From contig CAZHKE010000002.1 of assembly GCA_964532485.1 (NCBI GenBank), positions 1-64,000 on the forward strand: DNA of 64,000 nt, read 5' to 3'. Each line of letters starts with the position of its first letter. Position 1 is the stretch's first letter. Shown here piece after piece: positions 26,488 to 33,954 of this stretch. Made by a program: the position numbers and the translations under genes. The notes below the pieces were generated by a model. The model was not told where the DNA came from and did no database searches. It worked only from the letters and a program-made list of their open reading frames with translations. Source of the stretch: DATBSK01 sp964532485 (GTDB taxonomy: Bacteria > Actinomycetota > Acidimicrobiia > IMCC26256 > PALSA-555).

Positions 26488-27036
26488 GTGACCGTCGCCG
26501 GCAACGAGGGTGGGCTCGACGACATCGCGCCGCCCGTGGATCTTCCCGACGACCATGGTCGGCAGTGGCGGCTGTCCGATCACCGTGGTCGTCCAGTGGT
26601 GTTGATCTTCCACCGCCACCTGGCGTGCCTGCCGTGCCAGGAGCACGCGGTCGCCGTGAGCGACCGCATCGCCGAGTTCGGTGACGCCGCCGTCGTGCTG
26701 GTGACCTTCACGCACCCGCGGAACCTGCGCGGCTTTCGACATCGGCTGGGCCTCGCGTATCCGGTGTTGGCGGACGAGGACCGCGCCGTCTACCGCGCCT
26801 ACAGGTTGGGGCGCGGCGCGTGGTGGCGGGTCTGGGGCCTCGGCACGATGCGCGCCTACGGTCGGCTGTTGCGGGCCGGGCGCCGCGCGGCCCTGCCCCA
26901 GGGTGACACCCTCCAGCTCGGAGGCGACTTCGTGATCGATCCCCGCGGTCGGATCGCGTGCGCGTACCGCTCGACCGGTCCCGCCGACCGTCCATCGGTC
27001 GATGCGCTGCTCACCGCAGTGCGGGGCGCTCGTTGA
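26488..27036 (+). CDS. Peroxiredoxin-like (AhpC/TSA superfamily) protein
   Basis: 182 residues, GTG start. Thioredoxin-fold pattern: DIAPPVDLPDDHGRQWRLSD, then VVLIFHRHLACLPCQEHAVA with a CxxC where peroxiredoxins have the peroxidatic Cys, then VVLVTFTHP and a strand-helix GDFVIDPRGRIACAY with a third Cys. The CLPC pair resembles peroxiredoxin-like proteins that reduce peroxides or disulfides using both cysteines. Cytosolic, no signal. It starts 40 bases after the DapB-like gene and could be co-transcribed. Exact electron donor unknown. Confidence 0.78.
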   Translation: MTVAGNEGGLDDIAPPVDLPDDHGRQWRLSDHRGRPVVLIFHRHLACLPCQEHAVAVSDRIAEFGDAAVVLVTFTHPRNLRGFRHRLGLAYPVLADEDRAVYRAYRLGRGAWWRVWGLGTMRAYGRLLRAGRRAALPQGDTLQLGGDFVIDPRGRIACAYRSTGPADRPSVDALLTAVRGAR

Positions 27037-27353
27037 CGGGCGAGCGAGAGGTTGTGGAGCCCCGGTGGCGTCCCGTGGCAGAGCCATGAATCCCGAAAAA
27101 TATGATCAACATTTGCGGAATTGCGCGGGCGCGCCTAGGGTGCCGTTCGTGTCGTTCGCCGTCTCGCGCACCCAGAACGCGACGTGGGGTGAGCTCGACC
27201 GTGGCCACGTGTACGACGAGCTCTCTCGGGCCTGAGCCGCTTTCGTACTCCACAGGCTTGCCGGCCACCTCCCCCCGGCGGCCGTCCCGAAAGGCCCGAG
27301 ATGCGCTCTTCCCAGCCGGCCATCGCTCGTGACGTCCCCGGCTACGCCGGTCC
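27037..27353. other. 317-base stretch without a confident gene
   Basis: Most of it shows no coding signature. 27090-27120 is unusually AT-rich for this window and includes TATGAT at 27101-27106, a good -10 candidate. TAGGGT at 27136-27141 sits 7 bases before a GTG that opens a 28-codon frame (see separate entry). Promoters for the duplicated membrane gene at 27354 probably lie here. Confidence 0.5.
27149..27235 (+). CDS. Possible leaderless 28-residue small ORF
   Basis: GTG at 27149 preceded by TAGGGT with exactly 7 bases between, the leaderless spacing seen elsewhere in the window. It reads VSFAVSRTQNATWGELDRGH and a few more residues, then TGA at 27233-27235. No homologue is recognised. 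It could be a small protein, a leader peptide for the downstream membrane gene, or chance. Confidence 0.25.
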   Translation: MSFAVSRTQNATWGELDRGHVYDELSRA

Positions 27354-28295
27354 ATGAGCTCCCGGGTCGACTCGGCGCTCGTCGCCCTGGTCGTGATCGG
27401 CGTCGGGCTGGTCGCGGCCCCGGCGGTGTTCCAGATGTTCGACCGCGCTCCGGCGGGTGGCGAGATGATCGACGAGTTTCGGCCGTTCATGACCGAGGCC
27501 GAGATCACCAAGCTTCGTGGGTTCCTCGACACCATCGACGCCGCCGCGAACGAGGCGAAGACGACCGTCGACCCCGCGGCCGGGTCCGCCCTGGGCTTGG
27601 ACCGCGCGGCCTACGAGCAACGCTTCATGTACCTGGCGGCCTTCGAAGAGCAGTACCCCGCCATCGACGCGGACATGAGCGACATGCTCGACAAGATGGA
27701 GCGAAACCGCGGCAACTTCGCCGGCGTCGACGCACTCCCGCCCTTCGCCCTGTTCCCGTGGTTCTTCGTGGTGCCCGGCGTGCTCCTCGCCGGGATCAGT
27801 GGCTGGGCACTCGCTGCCCGCCGGCGCGGCCGATCGGCACGCGGGCCAGGGGTCGGGCTCATCGTCCTCGGGGTCGGGTTGATCGCCGCGCCGCTGGGCC
27901 TGCAGATGTTCGCCCGTGCCCCAGGCGGGGGGCGAATGATCGACGACTTCCGTTCGCTGATGACGCACGAGAAGGTCACGACCGTCCAGGGCTACTTCGT
28001 CACGATCGGCGCCGGTGAGGGCGAGCTCCGCACGCAAGCGCGTCCAGCGGCCGGTCTGGCACCGGAAGCCGCGCCCGCCGTCGAGCGCTTCGGCCGCCGG
28101 TGGCCTCGGATCAATCGCGAGATGGCTCCGGTCGTCGGCGTCATGGCCGACAACGTCGACAACTACCAGGCGGTGGATGCCCTGCCGCCATTCCCACTGT
28201 TCCCGTGGTTCTTCGTGGTCCCGGGTGTGCTCGTCGTCGGGCTCGCCGGATTCGCGGTGCGCCGAGGTCGCTCCGAGGCCGCCGCGCTCCCATGA
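27354..28295 (+). CDS. Membrane protein made of two tandem homologous halves
   Basis: 313 residues built from an internal duplication. Half 1 (about 8-155) and half 2 (about 163-310) each begin with a hydrophobic helix and a near-identical motif (GVGLVAAPAVFQMFDRAPAG / GVGLIAAPLGLQMFARAPGG, then MIDEFRPFMT / MIDDFRSLMT). Each ends with VDALPPF(A/P)LFPWFFVVPG and a second helix. The outside loop of each half is about 80 residues and helical. The result is a four-helix protein with two similar extracytoplasmic domains. No known function. ATG at 27354. The next gene encodes an exported protein 59 bases later. Confidence 0.75.
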   Translation: MSSRVDSALVALVVIGVGLVAAPAVFQMFDRAPAGGEMIDEFRPFMTEAEITKLRGFLDTIDAAANEAKTTVDPAAGSALGLDRAAYEQRFMYLAAFEEQYPAIDADMSDMLDKMERNRGNFAGVDALPPFALFPWFFVVPGVLLAGISGWALAARRRGRSARGPGVGLIVLGVGLIAAPLGLQMFARAPGGGRMIDDFRSLMTHEKVTTVQGYFVTIGAGEGELRTQARPAAGLAPEAAPAVERFGRRWPRINREMAPVVGVMADNVDNYQAVDALPPFPLFPWFFVVPGVLVVGLAGFAVRRGRSEAAALP

Positions 28296-28354
28296 TCGCC
28301 GCCCCGACCATCCCGACAGCCGATTCGCATCTCTCACCTCGAAGGAGACTCCCA

Positions 28355-29059
28355 GTGCGCATGACCCAGGCAACGACGAAGCTCGTCGCGGTGCTCGCAG
28401 CAGTGGCGGCGGTGGCCGCGCTCGCGGTCCCCGCAGCTGCGAGCGGGAAGGGCAAGGCGAAGAGCCTCACGGGGACCTTCCGGGTCACCGCAGGGGCAGC
28501 GGAGGGCACTTCGGTGACCGGGTCGTACTTCCGCATGGTGCAGCCAGGGGGCACGAGCGAGGCAGGGCCCTTCGTGCCCAACGCCGACTCAGCCGCAACC
28601 GACAAGACCTACACCCTGCTCGCCCCGGGCACCGCGGGTGGGTTGACGACCGGCAAGTACCAACCCGATCCGTCGCCGCCGTTCGACGACACCGGGAACG
28701 GCCTCGCCACCGCGATCCTCGAGCCCGCCAAGTTCTTCGGCGTCGGGTTCGCGGTCTCGACCAACAAGACCGACCCTCAGACCGGCACGAAGACCAAGCG
28801 ACCGAAGGTGACGGCCAAGGGCTCGAAGCTCTCGGGAGATCTCGACGCGGTGAGCGTCGCCTACGGCGGCCAGAGCTTCAACCAGGGTGCACCGAAGCCC
28901 GGCGGTGAACGTCCGACCGGCACGTCGGGCCCGACGGGGACCTACGACGCCGAGACCGGCAAGTACACGCTCGAGTGGTCGAGCCCGATCGTGGGTGGCT
29001 CATTCGATGGGTTCACCGGAATCTGGCACCTCGAGGGAACCTTCAAGGCGAAGAGGTAG
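28355..29059 (+). CDS. Exported protein of unknown function
   Basis: 234 residues from a GTG at 28355, preceded by GAAGGAG. Signal peptide at residues 1-31 (VRMTQATTKLVAVLAAVAAVAALA...AAASG). The mature protein is basic, rich in Gly, Thr and Ser with beta-strand-like stretches (SLTGTFRVTAGAAEGTSVTG, GGSFDGFTGIWHLEGTFKAK). A linker with alternating Lys, Pro and Thr (TDPQTGTKTKRPKVTAKG) sits in the middle. No enzymatic motif and no lipobox or LPXTG signal. Probably secreted or loosely wall-associated. Same orientation as the duplicated membrane protein before it and the DUF4395 gene after it. Confidence 0.68.
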   Translation: MRMTQATTKLVAVLAAVAAVAALAVPAAASGKGKAKSLTGTFRVTAGAAEGTSVTGSYFRMVQPGGTSEAGPFVPNADSAATDKTYTLLAPGTAGGLTTGKYQPDPSPPFDDTGNGLATAILEPAKFFGVGFAVSTNKTDPQTGTKTKRPKVTAKGSKLSGDLDAVSVAYGGQSFNQGAPKPGGERPTGTSGPTGTYDAETGKYTLEWSSPIVGGSFDGFTGIWHLEGTFKAKR

Positions 29060-29099
29060 CACACAGCTCCGACCGACCGCTCCGACCAAGGAGGCGCGC

Positions 29100-29591
29100 G
29101 TGGCGAGCATGTTCACGTTCCCCAATCCGGTGAACGAGGTGTCGGCGCGGTTGGTCGCGGGTGGCGTCGTCGTGCTCTCCGTCGCGACGATCGTGCTCGA
29201 CCAGCCGTGGATCATCGCCCTGCTGGCGTACGGCTTCGTCGCGCGCGTCCTCACGGGTCCCACCCTCAGCCCACTCGGCCAGCTCGTGACGCGGGTCGTG
29301 ACCCCATGGCTGGCGCGCGAACCGAAGTGGGTCGCCGGCCCCCCGAAGCGCTTTGCGCAGGGCATCGGCGCGGTGTTCACGGTCTCGGCGGCGATCGCTC
29401 ACTTCGCGTTCGGAGAGACGACGGTTGCGTACGCGCTCATCGGCGTCGTCGTGGTCGCCGCGACGCTCGAGTCGGTGTTCGCACTCTGCATCGGTTGCAA
29501 GGTCTTCGCACTGCTGATGCGCATCGGGATCGTGCCGGACGAGGTGTGCGAGCGCTGCAACAACATCCGGGCCACGAATCGCGCCGCGTAA
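29100..29591 (+). CDS. DUF4395 membrane protein
   Basis: 163 residues from a GTG at 29100, preceded by AAGGAGG. Opening PNPVNEVSARLVAGGVVVLS and the segment AYGFVARVLTGPTLSPLGQL are typical of DUF4395. Four hydrophobic helices, then a cysteine-bearing end: LCIGCKVFALL and VPDEVCERCNN. These CxxC pairs are a recurring feature of the family, which is often encoded near thioredoxin- or rhodanese-like proteins, so a thiol/sulfur role is possible. Here it follows the exported protein by 40 bases. Confidence 0.82.
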   Translation: MASMFTFPNPVNEVSARLVAGGVVVLSVATIVLDQPWIIALLAYGFVARVLTGPTLSPLGQLVTRVVTPWLAREPKWVAGPPKRFAQGIGAVFTVSAAIAHFAFGETTVAYALIGVVVVAATLESVFALCIGCKVFALLMRIGIVPDEVCERCNNIRATNRAA

Positions 29592-29777
29592 GGGGTGTTC
29601 GGTGGCCGAGGGCGGCCGAGACGCCCGTCATGCTCGACCGCGGCCGTGGACACCCGAGGTGTCGGCTGGTGACCGGGTAGAGTGGGTCGACCACCAGACC
29701 GGCAGGTCACCGTGCTCGGATTGCACAGAACCGCTGGTCGCCTGGTAGTCATACGAGCGACCGCCGAGTTCGAGGCT

Positions 29778-30698
29778 ATGGCCTCGCGCGCCTGGCAGCA
29801 AGCAGTTGTCGAGGAAGGGGATGTCGGCATCACACAGGTCACGCACACCCAGCCAGGCAAGGCACGGTTCGATGACGTCTACGACAGGCCCGATCCCCGG
29901 GGCTACTACCGGGAGCTGGGCGAGATCGGCTACGAGCTCCCGGGCAACGCCCAGCCCGTGTTCGCGGCGATCCTCGCCGAACGGCGGGAGCGGGCCGCCA
30001 AACAACGCCCGGTGGTCACCGACCTCTGCTGCTCGTACGGCGTCAACGCGGCGCTGATCAACCACGACCTGGGGATGGACGACCTCTTCGAGCACTACGC
30101 CGATCCCGGGTTGGACCGGTGCACGACAGAGGAGCTGCTCGCCGCGGATGCTCGGTTCTTCGCGGAGCGGCGCCACCAGGATCCGGTGACGGTGGTCGGC
30201 GTGGACATCGCCGCCAAGGCCGTCTCCTACGCCGTGGATGCCGGGCTGCTCCACCACGGCGACATCGCGAACCTCGAGGAGCAGATGCCGGGGTTGGCCC
30301 TGCGCCGAGCGGTCGCGGACACCGACCTCGTGACGGTCACCGGCGGTGTCGGCTACATCACCGAGAAGACGTTCGAGCGGGTCCTCGATGCTGTGGAGAC
30401 CAGACCCAAGCCCTGGGTGGTGGCGTTCGCCCTCCGCTGGGTCGACTACGAACGTGTCGCCGAGGTGCTGGCCGCGCACGGGCTCGCCACCGAGCGTGTC
30501 GAGGGAGAGCTGTTTCGCCAGCGACGCTTCCGGGACGACGCCGAGCGCGAGTACACCCTGGGCGAGCTGTGCGAGCGCGGTGTCGACCCGACCGGTGTCG
30601 AGGACCAGGGCTACTTCTACGCGAACCTCTTCGTCTCGCGGCCGCCCGAGGAGGTGCGCGCTCGTCCCGTGGCTGAGATCCTCGCGCGCGCACGCTGA
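29778..30698 (+). CDS. SAM-methyltransferase-like protein coupled to asparagine synthetase
   Basis: 306 residues from the ATG at 29778; GTGs at 29682 and 29712 are alternatives, but the extra codons include AGA, ATA and GTA, unlike the GC3-rich gene body. The protein has a Rossmann-like start (PVVTDLCCSYGVNAALINHD) with a CCSYG in place of the usual GxGxG, then TVVGVDIAAKAVSYAVDAGL and TDLVTVTGGVGYI, consistent with a class I methyltransferase fold. TAGAGT at 29678-29683 may be the -10 box. Its stop lies 2 bases before the ATG of asnB, so the two are certainly co-transcribed. The substrate might be the asparagine-synthetase product, which is inference. Confidence 0.65.
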   Translation: MASRAWQQAVVEEGDVGITQVTHTQPGKARFDDVYDRPDPRGYYRELGEIGYELPGNAQPVFAAILAERRERAAKQRPVVTDLCCSYGVNAALINHDLGMDDLFEHYADPGLDRCTTEELLAADARFFAERRHQDPVTVVGVDIAAKAVSYAVDAGLLHHGDIANLEEQMPGLALRRAVADTDLVTVTGGVGYITEKTFERVLDAVETRPKPWVVAFALRWVDYERVAEVLAAHGLATERVEGELFRQRRFRDDAEREYTLGELCERGVDPTGVEDQGYFYANLFVSRPPEEVRARPVAEILARAR

Positions 30699-30700
30699 CG

Positions 30701-32200
30701 ATGTGTGGGATCGCCGGCACGGTCGGCGTGCGCGACCGTGCCGCTGTCGAGCGGATGCTCCGGGGGCTTCGGCACCGGGGGCCTGACGACGGCGGGACCT
30801 TCACGGCGCCGGACGGCATGCTCGGGCATCGGCGCCTGAGCATCGTGGATGTCGGGGGTGGGCGCCAGCCCATCGTCGATGTCACCGGCCGGCGGGCGAT
30901 CGTCGCGAACGGCGAGATCTACAACGCCGCTGAGCTGCGCTCGGTGCTCGATGGCACCCACGAGTTCGCCTCTCGGAGTGACAGCGAGGTGGCGCTCCAC
31001 CTCCACACCGACCAGGGCGCCGCCTCGGCGAAGCAGCTCGACGGGATGTTCGCGATCGCCGTCGCCGACGACGAACGTGTCCTCCTCATGCGCGACCCCG
31101 TCGGGATCAAGCCGCTGTACATCGGCAGCTACGACGACGGCACCGTGTTCGCGTCGGAGCTCAAGGTGATGCCGGCGGGGACCTCCGACGTCGCCGCGCT
31201 CCCTCCGGGCTGCGTCTGGTCTGCTCCGACCGGTGTGCAGCGCTACCACGACCTCGGCGACCCGGAGCCGGTCGGGGGAGGCCTCGACGAGCACTCGGCG
31301 CGCGTGAGGAGCGCACTCGAGCGCTCCGTCGAGCGCCGCCTCATCGCGGACGTCCCGGTCGGCGCGTTCCTCTCGGGCGGGCTCGACTCCAGTGCGATCG
31401 CCGCGATCGCACGGTCGAAGGTCGACCGGCTCCACACGTTCTCGGTCGGCCTCGAGGGCAGCGACGACCTCGCCGCCGCCCGTGTCGTGGCCGAGCACCT
31501 CGACACCGACCACCACGAGCTCGTCATCGGCCCTCAGCAGATCACCGCCGAGCTCCCGGACATCGTCGCGGCGCTCGAGTCGTTCGACCAGGATCTGGTG
31601 CGCAGCGCCGTGCCGACGTGGTTCTGTGCCCGTCTCGCGGCGAACCACGTCAAGGTGATCCTGACCGGAGAGGGCGCCGACGAGCTGTTCGGTGGCTACC
31701 GGTACCACCGCGACGTCCTGCGCCGCGGCGGCCCCGAGGCGCTCCGGGCCGAGCTGCATCGATCCGTCAACGCGCTCCACGACGTGAACCTCCAGCGGGT
31801 CGATCGGATGACCATGGCGCACTCCATCGAGGGACGCGTTCCGTTCCTCGACCTCGACCTGATCGACGTCGGGCTCTCGGTTCCCGTCGAGCACCGGTTG
31901 CCCCTCGACGGACCCGAGAAGCTCGTGCTCCGTCAGGCGGTCGCCGACCTGCTGCCGGCCGAGGTCGTCTGGCGGACGAAGGCCCAGTTCGACGAGGGCA
32001 CCGGGATCGCCGACGTCCTCCCCGAGCTCGTCGCCTCGTTCCCCTCCGACCTCGACGATGACGAGGCGTACCGGCGCCGGCACGAGGCGGACGGGCTCCG
32101 CTCGCGCGAGGAGTGCGTGTACCACCGGCTCCTCGTGGATGCCGTGCCGGATCCGGCGCTGGTGCTCGCCAACGTGGGGCGCTGGACCGACCGCACCTGA
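30701..32200 (+). CDS. Asparagine synthase (glutamine-hydrolysing) family protein
   Basis: 499 residues. Cys2 of MCGIAG is the glutaminase nucleophile, RHRGPDD and NGEIYN follow in the class II amidotransferase domain (1-180), and the synthetase domain has the PP-loop SGGLDSS at 225-231 and LTGEGADELFGGY. Classical AsnB makes asparagine from aspartate, glutamine and ATP. It is shorter than the ~550-residue E. coli enzyme, and it is coupled to a methyltransferase and faces a nitrilase. Dedicated amide-forming paralogues in small-molecule pathways often look like this, so asparagine biosynthesis is likely but not certain. Confidence 0.9.
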   Translation: MCGIAGTVGVRDRAAVERMLRGLRHRGPDDGGTFTAPDGMLGHRRLSIVDVGGGRQPIVDVTGRRAIVANGEIYNAAELRSVLDGTHEFASRSDSEVALHLHTDQGAASAKQLDGMFAIAVADDERVLLMRDPVGIKPLYIGSYDDGTVFASELKVMPAGTSDVAALPPGCVWSAPTGVQRYHDLGDPEPVGGGLDEHSARVRSALERSVERRLIADVPVGAFLSGGLDSSAIAAIARSKVDRLHTFSVGLEGSDDLAAARVVAEHLDTDHHELVIGPQQITAELPDIVAALESFDQDLVRSAVPTWFCARLAANHVKVILTGEGADELFGGYRYHRDVLRRGGPEALRAELHRSVNALHDVNLQRVDRMTMAHSIEGRVPFLDLDLIDVGLSVPVEHRLPLDGPEKLVLRQAVADLLPAEVVWRTKAQFDEGTGIADVLPELVASFPSDLDDDEAYRRRHEADGLRSREECVYHRLLVDAVPDPALVLANVGRWTDRT

Positions 32201-32213
32201 GGTCGATCAGGTG
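32194..32213. terminator. Hairpin across the stops of convergent asnB-like and nitrilase genes
   Basis: CACCTGA and TCAGGTG form a perfect 7-bp stem with a 6-base loop. The left arm contains the stop codon of the plus-strand gene and the right arm that of the minus-strand gene. No T tract. A compact bidirectional terminator is the simplest reading. Confidence 0.45.
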
Positions 32214-33208
32214 AGCCGGTCTTCCCTCGCCGTGCCGTCGCTCATGTTGCGGTACCCCTGGCGGAAGTCGAACTCGTAGTCGAAGTCGTCGAGCTCGAAC
32301 TGCCGAGCGCCACGGATGTCGACGTTGTGCACGACCAGCAGCTCCTCGTAGAAGTGGGAAGCCTGCACGAGGTTGATCCCCGAGGGTGCCCAGATCCCGG
32401 AGCCGCCCCAGAAGGCCTCGCCGGTGATGCCGTGGCGCCCGACGGCGTTGCAGGCGATGGTCCACACCTGGTTCTGCGCCGATGACGCGGCGATCACGGT
32501 GTCCCACAGGCGGCCGTAGTAGAGGTCGGTCCGGACGTTCATGAACGCGTACTCGCGGCTCGCGGCACCGCGCCATGACGCGATCTGGACGATCGCGTCG
32601 ACGCGGTCCTCGAACGAGTACCGCCGCAGGAGCTCCGTGAAGAGGTAGTCGTAGCAGGTGGTGAACCCGAACGTCGCCTCGATCGCCTCACCTCGCAGCA
32701 CGAGTCGGTCGTCGGTGCCCGAATCGGTGTACGTCTTCTCGATGCCGGGGAGGAAGATCTTGTCGTAGGAGTGCTCGGGAGCGAGCGGGTCGGGCACGCG
32801 CGGCGAGAAGAAGATCGTCCGGTTCAGGTACTTGTCGCCCGGCCCGGCCGTGAGGTTGTTGAGGAGCACGCCCCGCAGCGTGCCCGTGCAGAGCGATCGG
32901 AGCTCCTCGTCCAGCTCAGCGAGGTGGTTCTCGGTGAGGGCCTCGTCCATGTATGCCCGGCACGCCGGCTCGTCGTCCCAGAAGTACCCGGAGAGGGAGA
33001 ACTCGGGGAAGATGGCGACGTTCACGCCGAGCTCGCGAAAGACGCGGGTGGCCCGCAGGATCTTCTCCTTGTTCTCCTCGATGCCGGGAACGACTGCGTG
33101 GATGTTGGCGAGACCCACGCTGGGAAGCGCGTCGTCGCCGCTGTAGGAGCGCTCGATCACCTGGAACCCGTCGACGACGGGTACCGCGCCGTGCGGTTCC
33201 CGGGTCAC
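32207..33208 (-). CDS. Carbon-nitrogen hydrolase (nitrilase superfamily)
   Basis: 333 residues from a GTG at 33208. The nitrilase triad is complete: Glu69 in FPEFSLSG, Lys150 in SYDKIFLPG, Cys185 in TTCYDYLF. Amidases and beta-ureidopropionases share this plan; the distance between Glu and Cys and the unusual SASWRG-like stretch (IVQIASWRGAAS) do not identify a substrate. The N-terminal 15 residues before VIERSYSGDDALPSVGLANI are variable. Its 3' end meets that of the asparagine-synthetase-like gene, and its substrate could be an amide made by that enzyme. Divergent from a hypothetical gene across 225 bases. Confidence 0.87.
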   Translation of the reverse strand: MTREPHGAVPVVDGFQVIERSYSGDDALPSVGLANIHAVVPGIEENKEKILRATRVFRELGVNVAIFPEFSLSGYFWDDEPACRAYMDEALTENHLAELDEELRSLCTGTLRGVLLNNLTAGPGDKYLNRTIFFSPRVPDPLAPEHSYDKIFLPGIEKTYTDSGTDDRLVLRGEAIEATFGFTTCYDYLFTELLRRYSFEDRVDAIVQIASWRGAASREYAFMNVRTDLYYGRLWDTVIAASSAQNQVWTIACNAVGRHGITGEAFWGGSGIWAPSGINLVQASHFYEELLVVHNVDIRGARQFELDDFDYEFDFRQGYRNMSDGTAREDRLT

Positions 33209-33433
33209 GAGTCGGGCACCTCGGTGGTGAGCGGGCGGATGTCGGCGTCGGTGCCCACCGGGGCGCTCTCTTCCGTCCACGGGCAGCGGTGGGCGAGATT
33301 ACTCCGCACGTCATCTCGTCCGACGCGACGCATGCGACGCGGTGGCGTGAACGCTGCTGGCAAGCGGACGGGGACCGATCTATGTTCCGGGACCCGCATC
33401 CCGACCTCGGGGCGGACGATCGGGAGGTTGGCG

Positions 33434-33952
33434 ATGCTGTGGCGGCGACCCGAGAGGATGTGGTTCAAGGGCCGGGCCGCGCTGGCCGTGGACGAGTGGT
33501 ACAGCACCGGCGACGTCGCGAACAACCTCAGAGAGGCGCGCGACCTGCTGCAGCGGGACACGGCGTTCGAAGAGGTCGTCGCCGGACTCAGCCGTGGGCA
33601 CGACGAGTTCATGTACCCCCTGGGCGGCGGTGCCCTGCAGGGGCCCGCGTTCGAGACGGTCGCGCGGCAGGGCTACCTGGAGGCGATCGGCCTCGCGCTC
33701 GATCACGATCCCCCCGTGCCGATCAAGACGTACTGGATGACCGGCGCCGGCAACCGGAAGTTCGAGATGCACATCACCGACGAGGCGGAGCACGTCTCGG
33801 TCACCATGCTCGTCCCCAAGGTGAGGGGGGGCAGCAGTTCGTCCGGGAGCCCGGAGAGCTGGGTCGTGAGCATGGATCGAGCCGGCCGGGCGACCACGAA
33901 GCGCACGAGCGGTCCGGACGGCAGTCCGCAGCCCTCGATGCGACACCGCTGA
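33434..33952 (+). CDS. Hypothetical protein
   Basis: 172 residues from the ATG at 33434, with GGGAGG 7 bases before it. Soluble, mixed alpha/beta. Segments such as PVPIKTYWMTGAGNRKFEMH and AEHVSVTMLVP look like beta strands of a compact domain, and the region FEEVVAGLSRGHDEFMYPLG like a helix pair. The last 45 residues are Ser/Gly/Arg-rich and probably disordered. No family recognised. It ends 2 bases from the stop of the giant cyclase-ATPase on the other strand. Confidence 0.6.
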   Translation: MLWRRPERMWFKGRAALAVDEWYSTGDVANNLREARDLLQRDTAFEEVVAGLSRGHDEFMYPLGGGALQGPAFETVARQGYLEAIGLALDHDPPVPIKTYWMTGAGNRKFEMHITDEAEHVSVTMLVPKVRGGSSSSGSPESWVVSMDRAGRATTKRTSGPDGSPQPSMRHR

Positions 33953-33954
33953 GG

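Noticed and set aside
27086..27235. Plus-strand 49-codon frame from the ATG at 27086
   Set aside because: Its first part overlaps the AT-rich promoter-like stretch with a TATGAT box, and no ribosome-binding site precedes it; only the later 28-codon leaderless frame was kept, at low confidence.
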